Shown here piece after piece: positions 18,801 through 26,393 of a stretch of DNA of 64,000 bases. The notes beneath the pieces were generated by a model, which saw only the letters and a program-made list of their open reading frames with translations, ran no database searches and had not been told where the DNA came from. The stretch comes from Flavobacterium sp. IB48 (GTDB lineage: Bacteria; Bacteroidota; Bacteroidia; Flavobacteriales; Flavobacteriaceae): positions 333,316 through 397,315 of the forward strand of contig NZ_JAEFCA010000001.1 of the NCBI RefSeq assembly GCF_016405855.1, in the 5' to 3' direction. Position numbers and translations under genes: made by a program. The stretch's first letter is position 1. Every line of letters starts with the position of its first letter.

Positions 18801-18967
18801 TCTGACGCAGTAGATTTAGTAGTACCTTTTAATAAAATTGTTGCACCTGGAACAGGCATACCAGTTTCATCTTTAATCATTCCATTTACTGTGACATCCT
18901 GAGCCACAGCGATAACCGAGAATAATAAAGATGAAATACAAAAAACAAGTAATTTTGTTAATTTCAT
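15857..18967 (-). CDS. susC: SusC/RagA-family TonB-dependent outer-membrane receptor
   Basis: This 1036-residue outer-membrane transporter imports oligosaccharides using TonB energy. A signal peptide (cut after VIAVAQ) is followed by a carboxypeptidase-regulatory-like domain (about 24-105, GMPVPGATILLKG). Then come the SusC signature LNEVVVVGYGTQ, a plug domain (about 110-225, VRVRGI and DAASAAIYGTRA) and a 22-strand-type barrel ending in Phe (ILFGANVQF). It leads the minus-strand locus and follows a 1.2-kb control region shared with the divergent regulator at 20175. A decayed copy of its leader and first codons lies near 19800. Confidence 0.95.
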   Translation of the reverse strand: MKLTKLLVFCISSLLFSVIAVAQDVTVNGMIKDETGMPVPGATILLKGTTKSTASDFDGKFQMQVPSNGSLTITFIGYTTVTEAVNGRTKITIQLKPESQTLNEVVVVGYGTQKKSVVTGAISSVKAADLEKVPNGRVEQSLQGRVAGVSVAATSGQPGAASKVRVRGITTFREGGNDPLWVVDGIAVDAGAVGFINQSDIESIEVLKDAASAAIYGTRAATGVILVTTKKGKSGKISVNYNGFAGISAPARRLNMLNATQYATLMNEKSLNDGGGIKYANPASFGKGTDWQDAIFNDSAFRYTHELSISGGGEKSTFYASFGIQDQEGIVTTDISNYTKKNFRLNSTHKISDYFTFGQTFGYTHQKTKGIGNVNSEFGGPLSSAVNLDPLTPLVVTDPAVANTGYYTNPNVIRDANGNPYGISSLVQQEMTNPLAYTQTRLGGYDWSDDFVGNAYLEANITSHLKFRTTLGGKLAYWGNEMFTPVNFLNPNMKADRNNYNQNNEKALSWTLENTLSYANKFGDHNVSVLAGQGAYVENIGTTIGTTMFGLPITSYKDASWNFDVPQSDRSTRTSDKVEHKLASLFLRANYDYMEKYLFTGIVRRDGSTRFGENKKWGVFPSFSLGWVLSKEGFWKENNVVNTLKLRGGYGVVGNDNIDDFKYRALVVGGYNYAVGNTGDITTGYGNSTLPNANLGWEETSQTTVGLDAKLFNDFTLTLDYYKKTTKGILRNIVIPGYVGVVDAPSANIADMDNKGFEVELGYKKRLGDFNLGVNANFAYLKNEITYVGSSTNFIVGDATFQSMGPVTRTQVGHSFNEFYGFKTAGIFQNEVEVAAYKNADGALMQPNARPGDFRWVDSNGDGKITDDDKQFLGTNIPKYTFGFTVNLDYKNFDFMAFTQGAAGSKIFQGLRRLDVLNANYQTKVLERWVGEGTSNDYPRLTNNDPNKNYTNMSDFYLENGNYLRLKVVTLGYTMPASLSSKIGADKLRFYLTGENLITFTKYTGYDPEIGGQVFGIDKGVYPQARSILFGANVQF

Positions 18968-19052
18968 TTTTCTAAAAATTTTGGTTAATTAATTAGTAAT
19001 TTGATGCAATACTAAAACTAAATTTTTACTTTTCACATCTTAAATTCACTAC

Positions 19053-19101
19053 AAAAACACATCAAAAACAAAAAAATAATATTATAAAAACACATCAAAA
19101 A
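19053..19101. repeat. Direct repeat upstream of susC, candidate operator
   Basis: The 16-base word AAAAACACATCAAAAA occurs at 19053-19068 and again at 19086-19101, 33 bases apart, or about three helical turns. That spacing suits cooperative binding of a dimeric regulator. It lies 86-134 bases upstream of the susC start. Related words appear at 19171-19187, 19912-19927 and 19946-19960. AT-rich composition makes chance matches easier, so the call is tentative. Confidence 0.45.
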
Positions 19102-19713
19102 AATAATAATTAGCTGTTTTTCAACAGTTTAATTGAATAAAAAATAATGCTAAAAAAAAGTTAATTTCAAAAAATAACACTACATCATATTATAAGAACA
19201 AATAGTTACTTTAAACCATCAAAACTACAACGTGGTAGTAAGGCAAAAAGAAACATAATAAACTAAAATACAGATGATTACATTTAAAAAAAAATGATTT
19301 TTTCTAAATTCTAAAAAATAAAGAATATGATATTTTTACCTCACTTTTTTTTCATTTTTAATAATTATTTTTAACTACAGAAAATTCTTATTTTAAAGTA
19401 TTTTATAGGAAATAATTTACTTTTAAGCTGCTATTTGAAGCTTAGTCTTAAAAAATAATGAGGCGAAATATTAAAAAAAAGCCTTTTTTAACGCAAAAAG
19501 AGAACCGAAATCTATTATGAAGAAATTGCGATTTAATTCAGTCATCTATTTTTAAAAGCATTTTTTTTAAACAAAGAAGTATTTCTACATGCATTTCAGT
19601 AGCAACAATAAGGATTGGTTCTCAAACCAAACTTAAAGCATCCTGATTTTACTTAGCCCTTTCAATACTGACTTAAAGAAATTGGAATGAAATACATCCT
19701 CAAAAATTGCTCT

Positions 19714-19890
19714 ATTTTTTCAACTCTTTAAGGTGTGCTGTTATTAAATACGTAGAAACATCTCTAATCTGCAAATGTGGGAAGTAAAGAGCAGTTAATT
19801 CTAAATACAAGAATTTTATAAATTTCATTTTTCTAAAATTTTGGGCTAATTAATTACTAATTCAATACAATGCTAATATTGAACTTTACT
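19714..19890 (-). pseudogene. Degenerate copy of the susC leader and signal-peptide codons
   Basis: Upstream of a minus-strand ATG at 19828, the sequence TTCTAAAA-TTTTGG..TAATTAATTA..TAATT mirrors the bases directly before the true susC start at 18967 for about 60 bases. The codons after that ATG read MKFIKFLYLELTALYF, which matches the susC start MKLTKLLVFCISSLLF in length and pattern, but then diverge and soon stop. This looks like the remnant of a second susC-type gene or a recombination scar. Only the beginning can be aligned by eye. Confidence 0.5.
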
Positions 19891-20073
19891 AAATTCATAT
19901 TTAGAATCTTTACAAAAAACACTTCATGCTAAATAGTAGTATATAACAAAAACACTACATTTTTATTTTTAAAACACTCATTTTATGAATATTACATTTT
20001 TCAAAAATTTGTTACAAAAATGTTAATTAAAAAAAATGTATATTACATAGGTTTACAGTATATAATTACTTTA

Positions 20074-20081
20074 TATTTTTG
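20074..20081 (+). promoter_or_regulatory. Candidate -7 box for the regulator gene
   Basis: TATTTTTG matches the Bacteroidota -7 consensus TAnnTTTG exactly and lies 93 bases before the regulator ATG. The upstream -33 element is only a weak TTTAC, so this is a modest prediction in an AT-rich region. Confidence 0.3.
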
Positions 20082-20174
20082 AAAAAACAAAAAAATACAT
20101 TTTATCACAATTGATAAATCAATAACATAAAAGTCAAATAAGCTTACTTATAATAAAAACATATTTAAAATATT

Positions 20175-23054
20175 ATGAAATTTACAATTCGGCCTTTTAC
20201 GCTAATTTTATTACTATTCTTATATTTAAAAGGTTTTTCACAGGTAAAAAATATTGGAATTCCAGATATAAAAAATTATAAAAGATCTGAATATAAAGGT
20301 GGAACTCAAAACTGGAGCATCGATCAGGACAAAAACGGAATTATTTATTTTGCCAACAATAGCGGATTAATTCAATTTGATGGTTCAAACTGGCATAAAT
20401 ACTCTTTGCCAAATAAATCAGAAATTAGAAGTTTAAAAATTGATGCTTTAGGAAGAATATTTGTTGGAGGAAATAACGAATTTGGGTATTTTAAAAATGA
20501 TGAAAGAGGAATTTTAAAATATCATTCTCTATACAATCTATTAAGTCCAACAGACAAAGAAAACATCAACCTTATATGGAGGATCCATATTTTTAATGGA
20601 GAAGTCATTTTTCAGTCTTTTAGCAAAGTGTTTTTTCTAAAAAACGAAAAAGTCACAACACTTACCGCTCCTCATAACTTTCAATTTTCATTCTTAGTAA
20701 ATAATCGTCTTTATTTTCAAGACAAAACATTAGGCTTACTTGAATACAAAAACAGAAAACTTACAGCAATTAAAGGCACCACTTTTTTTAATGACAAAGA
20801 GATATGGTCTCTTTTTCCATTGCCAAATAATAAATTGCTTTACGCTACTTTAGAAAAAGGACTTTTTGTATCTGAAAATGGTGTTATCAAACCATGGGCA
20901 ACAGAAGCCAACGAATTCATTAAGAAAAATACTTCGCTTGGCGGATCTATTATTAAAAACAAATTTATAATACTTAACTCTGTATTAAATGGGGCAATTA
21001 TTTGCGATTTGAACGGAAAAATAATCCAGCACCTGAATAGACAAAAAGGCATTCAAAACAATACAATTTTAGCTTCTTTTGTTGACAACAAAGGCAATAT
21101 TTGGCTTGGCCTTGATAATGGTATAACATTTATAAACGAAAATTCGCCTTTCTCATTTTTTGACTACAGTTATAACATAGGAACAGTATACGCTTCAACA
21201 ACCTACAACGGGAATCTTTATGTTGCAACAAACCAAGGACTGTTTTATCATACATGGGGAGGCTCATTTCAAGATAGTCCATTTACAAGGGTCGAAGGAA
21301 CGATCTCTCAAGTTTGGAATATTCAAGTCTTAAATAATGTATTAATATGTGCAAGTAATAGCGGGGCGCTGATAATTGAAAACAATAGAGTTTCAAAAAT
21401 TTTAGACAATAAAGGATACTTTGGATTCAAAAAAATTCCTGATCACGAAAACTATATTATTGGCGAAAGTTATAACGGATTTTCAGTCTTTAAACGATCT
21501 GCAACTGGTTACGATTATTTACATCAAGTAAAAGGATTTGATGAAACGACCAACAATTTTTCTGTAGAAATAGATGCCAATTATTTATGGCTAAAGAAAA
21601 ACCCGTTCCTGTACCAGGTAAAATTATCTGAGGATTTGGAACGATTCGATTTTATAAAAAAACATGTTAACATATCTGAGAAGTATAAGGGAATAAACAG
21701 TCTACAGAACATCAACGGTAAAGTTTATTTTCAAGCAAAAAATCATTTTTTCAGATATTCTGTAGAACAAGAAGCATTTTTTGAAGATAAAAAAATGACA
21801 AATCTATTTAACGGAATCCCAACTATTAACACTGTAATTGAAGATTCTTCTGGAAATCTATGGTATGCATTTAATGAATCAATTGGTGTATTAATTAAAA
21901 ACAAAAACGGAACTTTCACTAAGAAACAAGCTATTTTTTCAAACTTAACTGGAAATTTGGTAAACAATTATATTTCTATAAACGCGATAGATCCTCAGAA
22001 CATTTTTATTGGATTAACAGACCGTTTGGCTCACTATAACTCTACAATTCCAAACACTTTTATGACAAAACCAAAAGCTTTTATTGAAAGCTTTTCGAAT
22101 CCTGGAGATACTATTTTAACGGGCAATTTGACCCGAAAACTAGAATCATATAGCATTCCTTATAAATATAATCGTGTCAAATTTACTTTTGCGTCTCCAA
22201 CTTACGAAAACCAGGAAAACGTAATGTATTCTTATAAGTTAGAGCCTTTTGAAGAAAACTGGCGAGGCTGGTCGCCTACAGCAATAAAAGAATATACCAA
22301 TTTAAGAGAAGGCAATTATGTAATGAAATTAAAAGCCAGAAATAGTTACGGCATAGAATCTAACATTACTGAAGTAGAATTTACTGTATCGCCGCCGTGG
22401 TACAGACACTTTTTGGCTTATTTGTTCTACCTAGTACTCATTTTACTTGGTGCATATTTAATTTCGGTTAGAATTAAACTTAAGATTAGAAAAAACAGGT
22501 ATTATGAAACTATAGAACAAAGAAGACTGTATCTTGAAAAGGAATCTAAAATCAGACACGAGCAACATGATTTGGAAAAAGAAATTGAAAAACTGAAAAA
22601 TGATAAGCTCCAAATTAAAATCTTAGCCAAAGACAAAGAACTGGTTAACAATTCCTTACAAGTTGTAAAAAAGAATAAAGTTCTAAACGGAATCATTCAT
22701 AAACTAAAAGATATTGATACTGGAATCTTAGATGAAACCACTAAAGCTGAATTTAGCAAACTGCATAAAAGCATCGTAAAAGAAGTAAATACCGACAAGA
22801 GTTGGAAAGACTTAGAAAAACACATTAAAAACGTTCATTTTGAATTTTTGAAACGATTAAAAGGGCAATATCCAACTATTTCTCCACGAGAATTAGATTT
22901 ATCTACTTATTTATTAATGAATATGTCAACCAAAGAAATAGCTGAAATTATGAATATTTCAACAGGCGGAGTGGAATTAGCCCGTTATCGTTTAAGAAAA
23001 AAATTAGGGTTAAACAAAAAAGAAAACCTAATCGGATTTTTAATGAGTATTTAA
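20175..23054 (+). CDS. Membrane-anchored beta-propeller/Y_Y_Y/LuxR-HTH regulator of the glycan locus
   Basis: A 959-residue sensor-regulator. A signal peptide or first membrane segment (residues 1-23) leads to a large periplasmic sensor made of Reg_prop-like propeller repeats (NGIIYFANNSGLIQFDG, GNIWLGLDNGITFI, GNLWYAF), then a Y_Y_Y domain (about 660-735). One transmembrane helix sits at about 743-766, followed by a coiled coil (about 770-850). A LuxR-type helix-turn-helix ends the protein (about 898-955, SPRELDLSTYLLMNMSTKEIAEIMNIS). The kinase domain of hybrid two-component systems is absent, so ligand binding would act directly on the membrane-tethered HTH. It is divergent from susC, which fits a SusR-like activator of the locus. 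Confidence 0.85.
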   Translation: MKFTIRPFTLILLLFLYLKGFSQVKNIGIPDIKNYKRSEYKGGTQNWSIDQDKNGIIYFANNSGLIQFDGSNWHKYSLPNKSEIRSLKIDALGRIFVGGNNEFGYFKNDERGILKYHSLYNLLSPTDKENINLIWRIHIFNGEVIFQSFSKVFFLKNEKVTTLTAPHNFQFSFLVNNRLYFQDKTLGLLEYKNRKLTAIKGTTFFNDKEIWSLFPLPNNKLLYATLEKGLFVSENGVIKPWATEANEFIKKNTSLGGSIIKNKFIILNSVLNGAIICDLNGKIIQHLNRQKGIQNNTILASFVDNKGNIWLGLDNGITFINENSPFSFFDYSYNIGTVYASTTYNGNLYVATNQGLFYHTWGGSFQDSPFTRVEGTISQVWNIQVLNNVLICASNSGALIIENNRVSKILDNKGYFGFKKIPDHENYIIGESYNGFSVFKRSATGYDYLHQVKGFDETTNNFSVEIDANYLWLKKNPFLYQVKLSEDLERFDFIKKHVNISEKYKGINSLQNINGKVYFQAKNHFFRYSVEQEAFFEDKKMTNLFNGIPTINTVIEDSSGNLWYAFNESIGVLIKNKNGTFTKKQAIFSNLTGNLVNNYISINAIDPQNIFIGLTDRLAHYNSTIPNTFMTKPKAFIESFSNPGDTILTGNLTRKLESYSIPYKYNRVKFTFASPTYENQENVMYSYKLEPFEENWRGWSPTAIKEYTNLREGNYVMKLKARNSYGIESNITEVEFTVSPPWYRHFLAYLFYLVLILLGAYLISVRIKLKIRKNRYYETIEQRRLYLEKESKIRHEQHDLEKEIEKLKNDKLQIKILAKDKELVNNSLQVVKKNKVLNGIIHKLKDIDTGILDETTKAEFSKLHKSIVKEVNTDKSWKDLEKHIKNVHFEFLKRLKGQYPTISPRELDLSTYLLMNMSTKEIAEIMNISTGGVELARYRLRKKLGLNKKENLIGFLMSI

Positions 23055-23097
23055 AAGAAAAGCCATTCAAGTATTTGAATGGCTTTTCTTTTTTTTA
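23053..23097. terminator. Bidirectional terminator between the regulator and murF
   Basis: A stem of about 15 bp (AGAAAAGCCATTCAA with TTGAATGGCTTTTCT) and a short loop, flanked by A-rich and T-rich runs. It overlaps the regulator stop codon and ends at the murF stop, serving both convergent genes. Confidence 0.8.
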
Positions 23098-24381
23098 TTG
23101 AATATAATCTAAAGTTCGCTCTAAGGCCATACCTCGAGAACCTTTTATTAGTATCATATTAGAACCAAATTTGAATGTTTTCAAAAACGCTGCGAAAGCA
23201 TCGAATGTTTCGAAAAACTGAATATTTTGATTCGAAATCTTATTAGCAAAAAATGCTTTCCCTATTAAAAAAGATAGAGCGTGATTTTGATCTGCTAAAG
23301 AGTCAACTATAACTTTATGTTCATGAAGACTTTCATCACCTAATTCGAACATATCTCCAAGAATCATAATTTTATTTTTCTTGTCTAATTGTAGAAAATT
23401 CGTAATCGCGACAGCCATACTGCTTGGATTAGCATTATAAGCATCTAGTATTATCTCATTCGAACCTTTTTGCATCATTTGAGATCTATTGTTTGCCGGA
23501 ATATAATTCTCAATAGCGCTCTTGATATCGCTTTCTTTTACATCAAAATATTTACCTATTGCTGCAGCCGCATTTATATTATTAGCATTATAAAGACCAA
23601 TTAAGTGAGACTCAATTGTGAAATCATTGTAGTCAATAGCAACAAAAGGATTTGCTGTAATGTTTTGGATATTTAAATCCGCATTTTCTTTTTTTACTCC
23701 AAAAGTAAACGCCTTTATACCTTTTGATTTCTCAATCTGAATTGGATCTTCCAGATTTACAAAAACAGTTTTTTGATTTGTTGCAAGATACTGATACATT
23801 TCGCTCTTGCCAGCAATTACACCTTCAACTCCACCAAAACCTTCCAAATGTGCTTTTCCGAAATTAGTAATATACCCAAAATCAGGCTGTGCAATTTGGC
23901 AAAGAAATTCGATTTCTTTTTGGTGATTAGCCCCCATTTCAACAATTCCGATTTCTGTCTCTTTCGTAAAAGAAAGTAACGTTAATGGCACTCCAATATG
24001 ATTGTTTAAATTGCCAATTGTCGCTTTTGTTCTAAATTTTTTCGACAATACAACATTGATCAATTCCTTTGTTGTAGTTTTCCCGTTGCTACCTGTTAAC
24101 GCAACAATTGGAAGCGCTAAATAAGTACGGTGAAATTTGGCCAATTCCTGAAGCGTTTCTAGACTGTTTTTTACCAAAATCGTTCTGTTATCAACAAAGT
24201 AAGATTCGTTATCAATAACAACAAATAAAGCACCTAAATCTAAGGCTTCTTTAGCAAATGTATTAGCGTCAAAATTCTCTCCTTTGATAGCAAAAAACAT
24301 AGAATTCTTTTCAATTTTTCTTGTATCAATAGACAGCGAACTGCATTGTAAAAATAAGTTATGAATGTCCTGAATATTCAT
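23095..24381 (-). CDS. murF: UDP-N-acetylmuramoyl-tripeptide--D-alanyl-D-alanine ligase
   Basis: MurF adds D-Ala-D-Ala to UDP-MurNAc-tripeptide, the last cytoplasmic step of peptidoglycan precursor assembly. The 428-residue protein shows the Mur ligase ATP loop LTGSNGKTTTKE (Lys101), the central EMGANHQKEI motif, NNINAAAAIG and the C-terminal DAYNANPSSM and GDMFELG motifs. Start and length are normal. It lies downstream of gldJ on the same strand but a strong hairpin (24424-24475) separates them, so it probably has its own promoter. Confidence 0.94.
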   Translation of the reverse strand: MNIQDIHNLFLQCSSLSIDTRKIEKNSMFFAIKGENFDANTFAKEALDLGALFVVIDNESYFVDNRTILVKNSLETLQELAKFHRTYLALPIVALTGSNGKTTTKELINVVLSKKFRTKATIGNLNNHIGVPLTLLSFTKETEIGIVEMGANHQKEIEFLCQIAQPDFGYITNFGKAHLEGFGGVEGVIAGKSEMYQYLATNQKTVFVNLEDPIQIEKSKGIKAFTFGVKKENADLNIQNITANPFVAIDYNDFTIESHLIGLYNANNINAAAAIGKYFDVKESDIKSAIENYIPANNRSQMMQKGSNEIILDAYNANPSSMAVAITNFLQLDKKNKIMILGDMFELGDESLHEHKVIVDSLADQNHALSFLIGKAFFANKISNQNIQFFETFDAFAAFLKTFKFGSNMILIKGSRGMALERTLDYIQ

Positions 24382-24423
24382 TTATAATTTTTTTAATATG
24401 TCATAAAAGTAGAAAAAAACAAC

Positions 24424-24475
24424 AAAAAAATTCCAAATTCCAGACTGAAAATTCAGCTTGGAATTTGGAATTTTT
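24424..24475 (-). terminator. Intrinsic terminator after gldJ
   Basis: Long stem AAATTCCAAATTCCA with TGGAATTTGGAATTT and an inner CTGA/TCAG step. On the minus strand it ends in a run of seven T, 20 bases after the gldJ stop. Confidence 0.75.
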
Positions 24476-24495
24476 GATATTATAATTCCTAAATC

Positions 24496-26187
24496 TTAGT
24501 TTCTAGGAGATTTTCTTTTTTCAGCTTTAGAACCTACTCTAGACATTGCACATCTGAAACCAATGTAATCAGTTGCCATATCTTGTGGGAAGTATCTTCT
24601 TTGAGCTGGATCTAACCAGTAAGCTCTATCTCTCCAAGAACCTCCTTTGTAAACTCTTACTTTATCATCGATTAAAGTAGTACGCTTACTAGAGTTATCA
24701 TATTTTCTGATCATTTTTCCTAAACTATCTGTTGTTACATTATGTTTAGGAGAGTTGTACATTGCCTGTTCTGCTTTTGAACCAGACTCTGAATCACCAA
24801 AATCAAAATATCTAGAAGATTGTTTATCACCATCTCTGTAATTGATGTTGTTGCTTGTGCTAAAGTTTTGTCTTAAATAAGTCTCTTGTTCGTCAACTGG
24901 TACTTGAGCAATTTCTCCTGGAAGGTTTCTTGCAACAACTTTACCATTACTTAAAGTATCATATTTAATGTTAGCAGTTGAAACGATTTCAAGTTTACCG
25001 TCTTTACCGATTTTGTTTTTAGCATATTGGTTACCTCTGAAGTAGTTGAAATCATTTGCTTCGTTATCGATAATAGGTCTGTAAACGTCAGCCACCCATT
25101 CTGCAACGTTTCCAGCCATATCATAAAGACCGAAATCGTTTGGAGCATAACTTTTAACTTCATTTGTAATATCAGCTCCGTCATCTGACCAACCTGCAAT
25201 TCCACCGTAGTCACCGTTTCCTTGTTTAAAGTTAGCCAATTGGTCGCCTTTATTTTTACGTTTGTTAGAACGTGTATAATCTCCAGACCAAGGATATTTC
25301 TTTTGTCCTTTGTAAATGTTGTATTCTCTTTGTCCAACATCAGCAGCAGCTGCATATTCCCATTCTGCTTCAGTAGGAAGTCTGTACTCTGGTAAAATAA
25401 TACCAGAAGAACGCTGAGCATAAACGTTTTTCTCTTCAGGAACTACACCATCTTTACCAGCTCTAGGTTTTCTTCCGTTAGGGTTTTTCTTTAACACTAA
25501 TTCTTCATTTCCACCATAAGTAGTAGATGGAGAAGCCATGTAAGCTTCAGTATTAAATAAACTTTCAGCACTTACATCATTTGTTTTAGCACCTTTTTTA
25601 AGATATCCATTTTTTTCTAAAACAGCCTCGTTAACACGGTCTGTTCTCCATTTACTAAATTCAACTGCTTGAATCCAGTTAACACCAACTACAGGATAGT
25701 TAGCATAAGATGGGTGTCTTAAATAGTTGTTAGTCATCGTTTCGTTATATCCTAAACGATTTCTCCAAACTAATGTATCAGGAGACGCTCCTTCGTAAAT
25801 GTTTTTGTAATTTTCTTCTGTTGGCGGGAAAACTTTCTTTAACCACTCTAGGTATTCTAAGTACATACCGTTTGTAACTTCGGTTTCATCCATATAGAAT
25901 GACTGAACGTGTTGTTGAGTTGGCGTGTTATTCCAATCATGCATAACATCATCCTGTACTTTACCCATAGTAAACGTACCTCCTTCAACAAAAACCAAAC
26001 CAGGACCAGCCTGTTGTTTTTTACCTGCATTTCTGGCAGCAGTTCCATTCTGACTATCTACATCCCAGCCTGTAGCTCTAGAAGCATGGCTCGAACTCGA
26101 TTTTTTGCTACAACTAGCCGTGCCCAACATCAATACCATTGACATCATTAACTGCAAGACTACAATTTTGTTTACTTTCATACTCAT
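24496..26187 (-). CDS. gldJ: Gliding motility lipoprotein GldJ
   Basis: GldJ is an outer-membrane lipoprotein needed for gliding and for stability of other Gld proteins and type IX secretion in Flavobacterium. The 563-residue protein has lipobox GTASC (Cys26) and a formylglycine-generating-enzyme/sulfatase-modifying-factor fold, seen in EGGTFTMG, DETEVTNGMYLEYL, YRLPTEAEWEYAAAAD, DMAGNVAEWVADVY and RVYKGGSWRDRAYW. It is related to GldK but shorter inserts and the position next to porU identify GldJ. The start could also be the Met two codons later (MKVNK). It is divergent from porU with 206 bases between them. Confidence 0.93.
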   Translation of the reverse strand: MSMKVNKIVVLQLMMSMVLMLGTASCSKKSSSSHASRATGWDVDSQNGTAARNAGKKQQAGPGLVFVEGGTFTMGKVQDDVMHDWNNTPTQQHVQSFYMDETEVTNGMYLEYLEWLKKVFPPTEENYKNIYEGASPDTLVWRNRLGYNETMTNNYLRHPSYANYPVVGVNWIQAVEFSKWRTDRVNEAVLEKNGYLKKGAKTNDVSAESLFNTEAYMASPSTTYGGNEELVLKKNPNGRKPRAGKDGVVPEEKNVYAQRSSGIILPEYRLPTEAEWEYAAAADVGQREYNIYKGQKKYPWSGDYTRSNKRKNKGDQLANFKQGNGDYGGIAGWSDDGADITNEVKSYAPNDFGLYDMAGNVAEWVADVYRPIIDNEANDFNYFRGNQYAKNKIGKDGKLEIVSTANIKYDTLSNGKVVARNLPGEIAQVPVDEQETYLRQNFSTSNNINYRDGDKQSSRYFDFGDSESGSKAEQAMYNSPKHNVTTDSLGKMIRKYDNSSKRTTLIDDKVRVYKGGSWRDRAYWLDPAQRRYFPQDMATDYIGFRCAMSRVGSKAEKRKSPRN

Positions 26188-26212
26188 TCTTAGGTGATAA
26201 ATTTAGGTGCTG

Positions 26213-26241
26213 CAATATAATAATTAACATTTAATTGGCAA
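26213..26241 (-). promoter_or_regulatory. Candidate gldJ promoter
   Basis: On the minus strand TTG (26241-26239) is followed after about 18 bases by TATATTGC, close to the Bacteroidota pattern TTG-N19-TAnnTTTG but shortened by one T. It would leave a leader of about 20 bases before the gldJ start. Confidence 0.4.
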
Positions 26242-26393
26242 CATCTGTTCTCATAATTTTATTTCGCTGTTTTTTCCAGAAAATAACCTTTAGTTACGAA
26301 CGCAAAAATATACTTTTTATTATTTACTGTAACATGAAATACTATATTTTTACTTACTAATTATTTTTTAATTAAATTTCGGTTTTTAAACTC

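Larger units (their letters stand above)
18968..20174. other. 1.2-kb AT-rich intergenic control region
   Basis: This long gap separates susC (minus) from the divergent regulator gene (plus). It has no convincing gene. It holds several copies of an AAACAC-containing motif, a close direct repeat at 19053-19101, a degenerate copy of the susC leader near 19820-19890, and a TAnnTTTG box before the regulator. The middle part (about 19200-19800) shows frameshifted fragments only; I cannot identify what it once encoded. Confidence 0.7.

Noticed and set aside
19200..19700. Possible further decayed susC coding sequence
   Set aside because: Beyond the first ~16 codons near 19.8 kb I could not align any frame to susC by eye, so I do not extend the pseudogene.
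24951..25421. 156-codon frame on the same strand within gldJ
   Set aside because: Out-of-frame reading of gldJ with no domain or start context; gldJ motifs are continuous across it.
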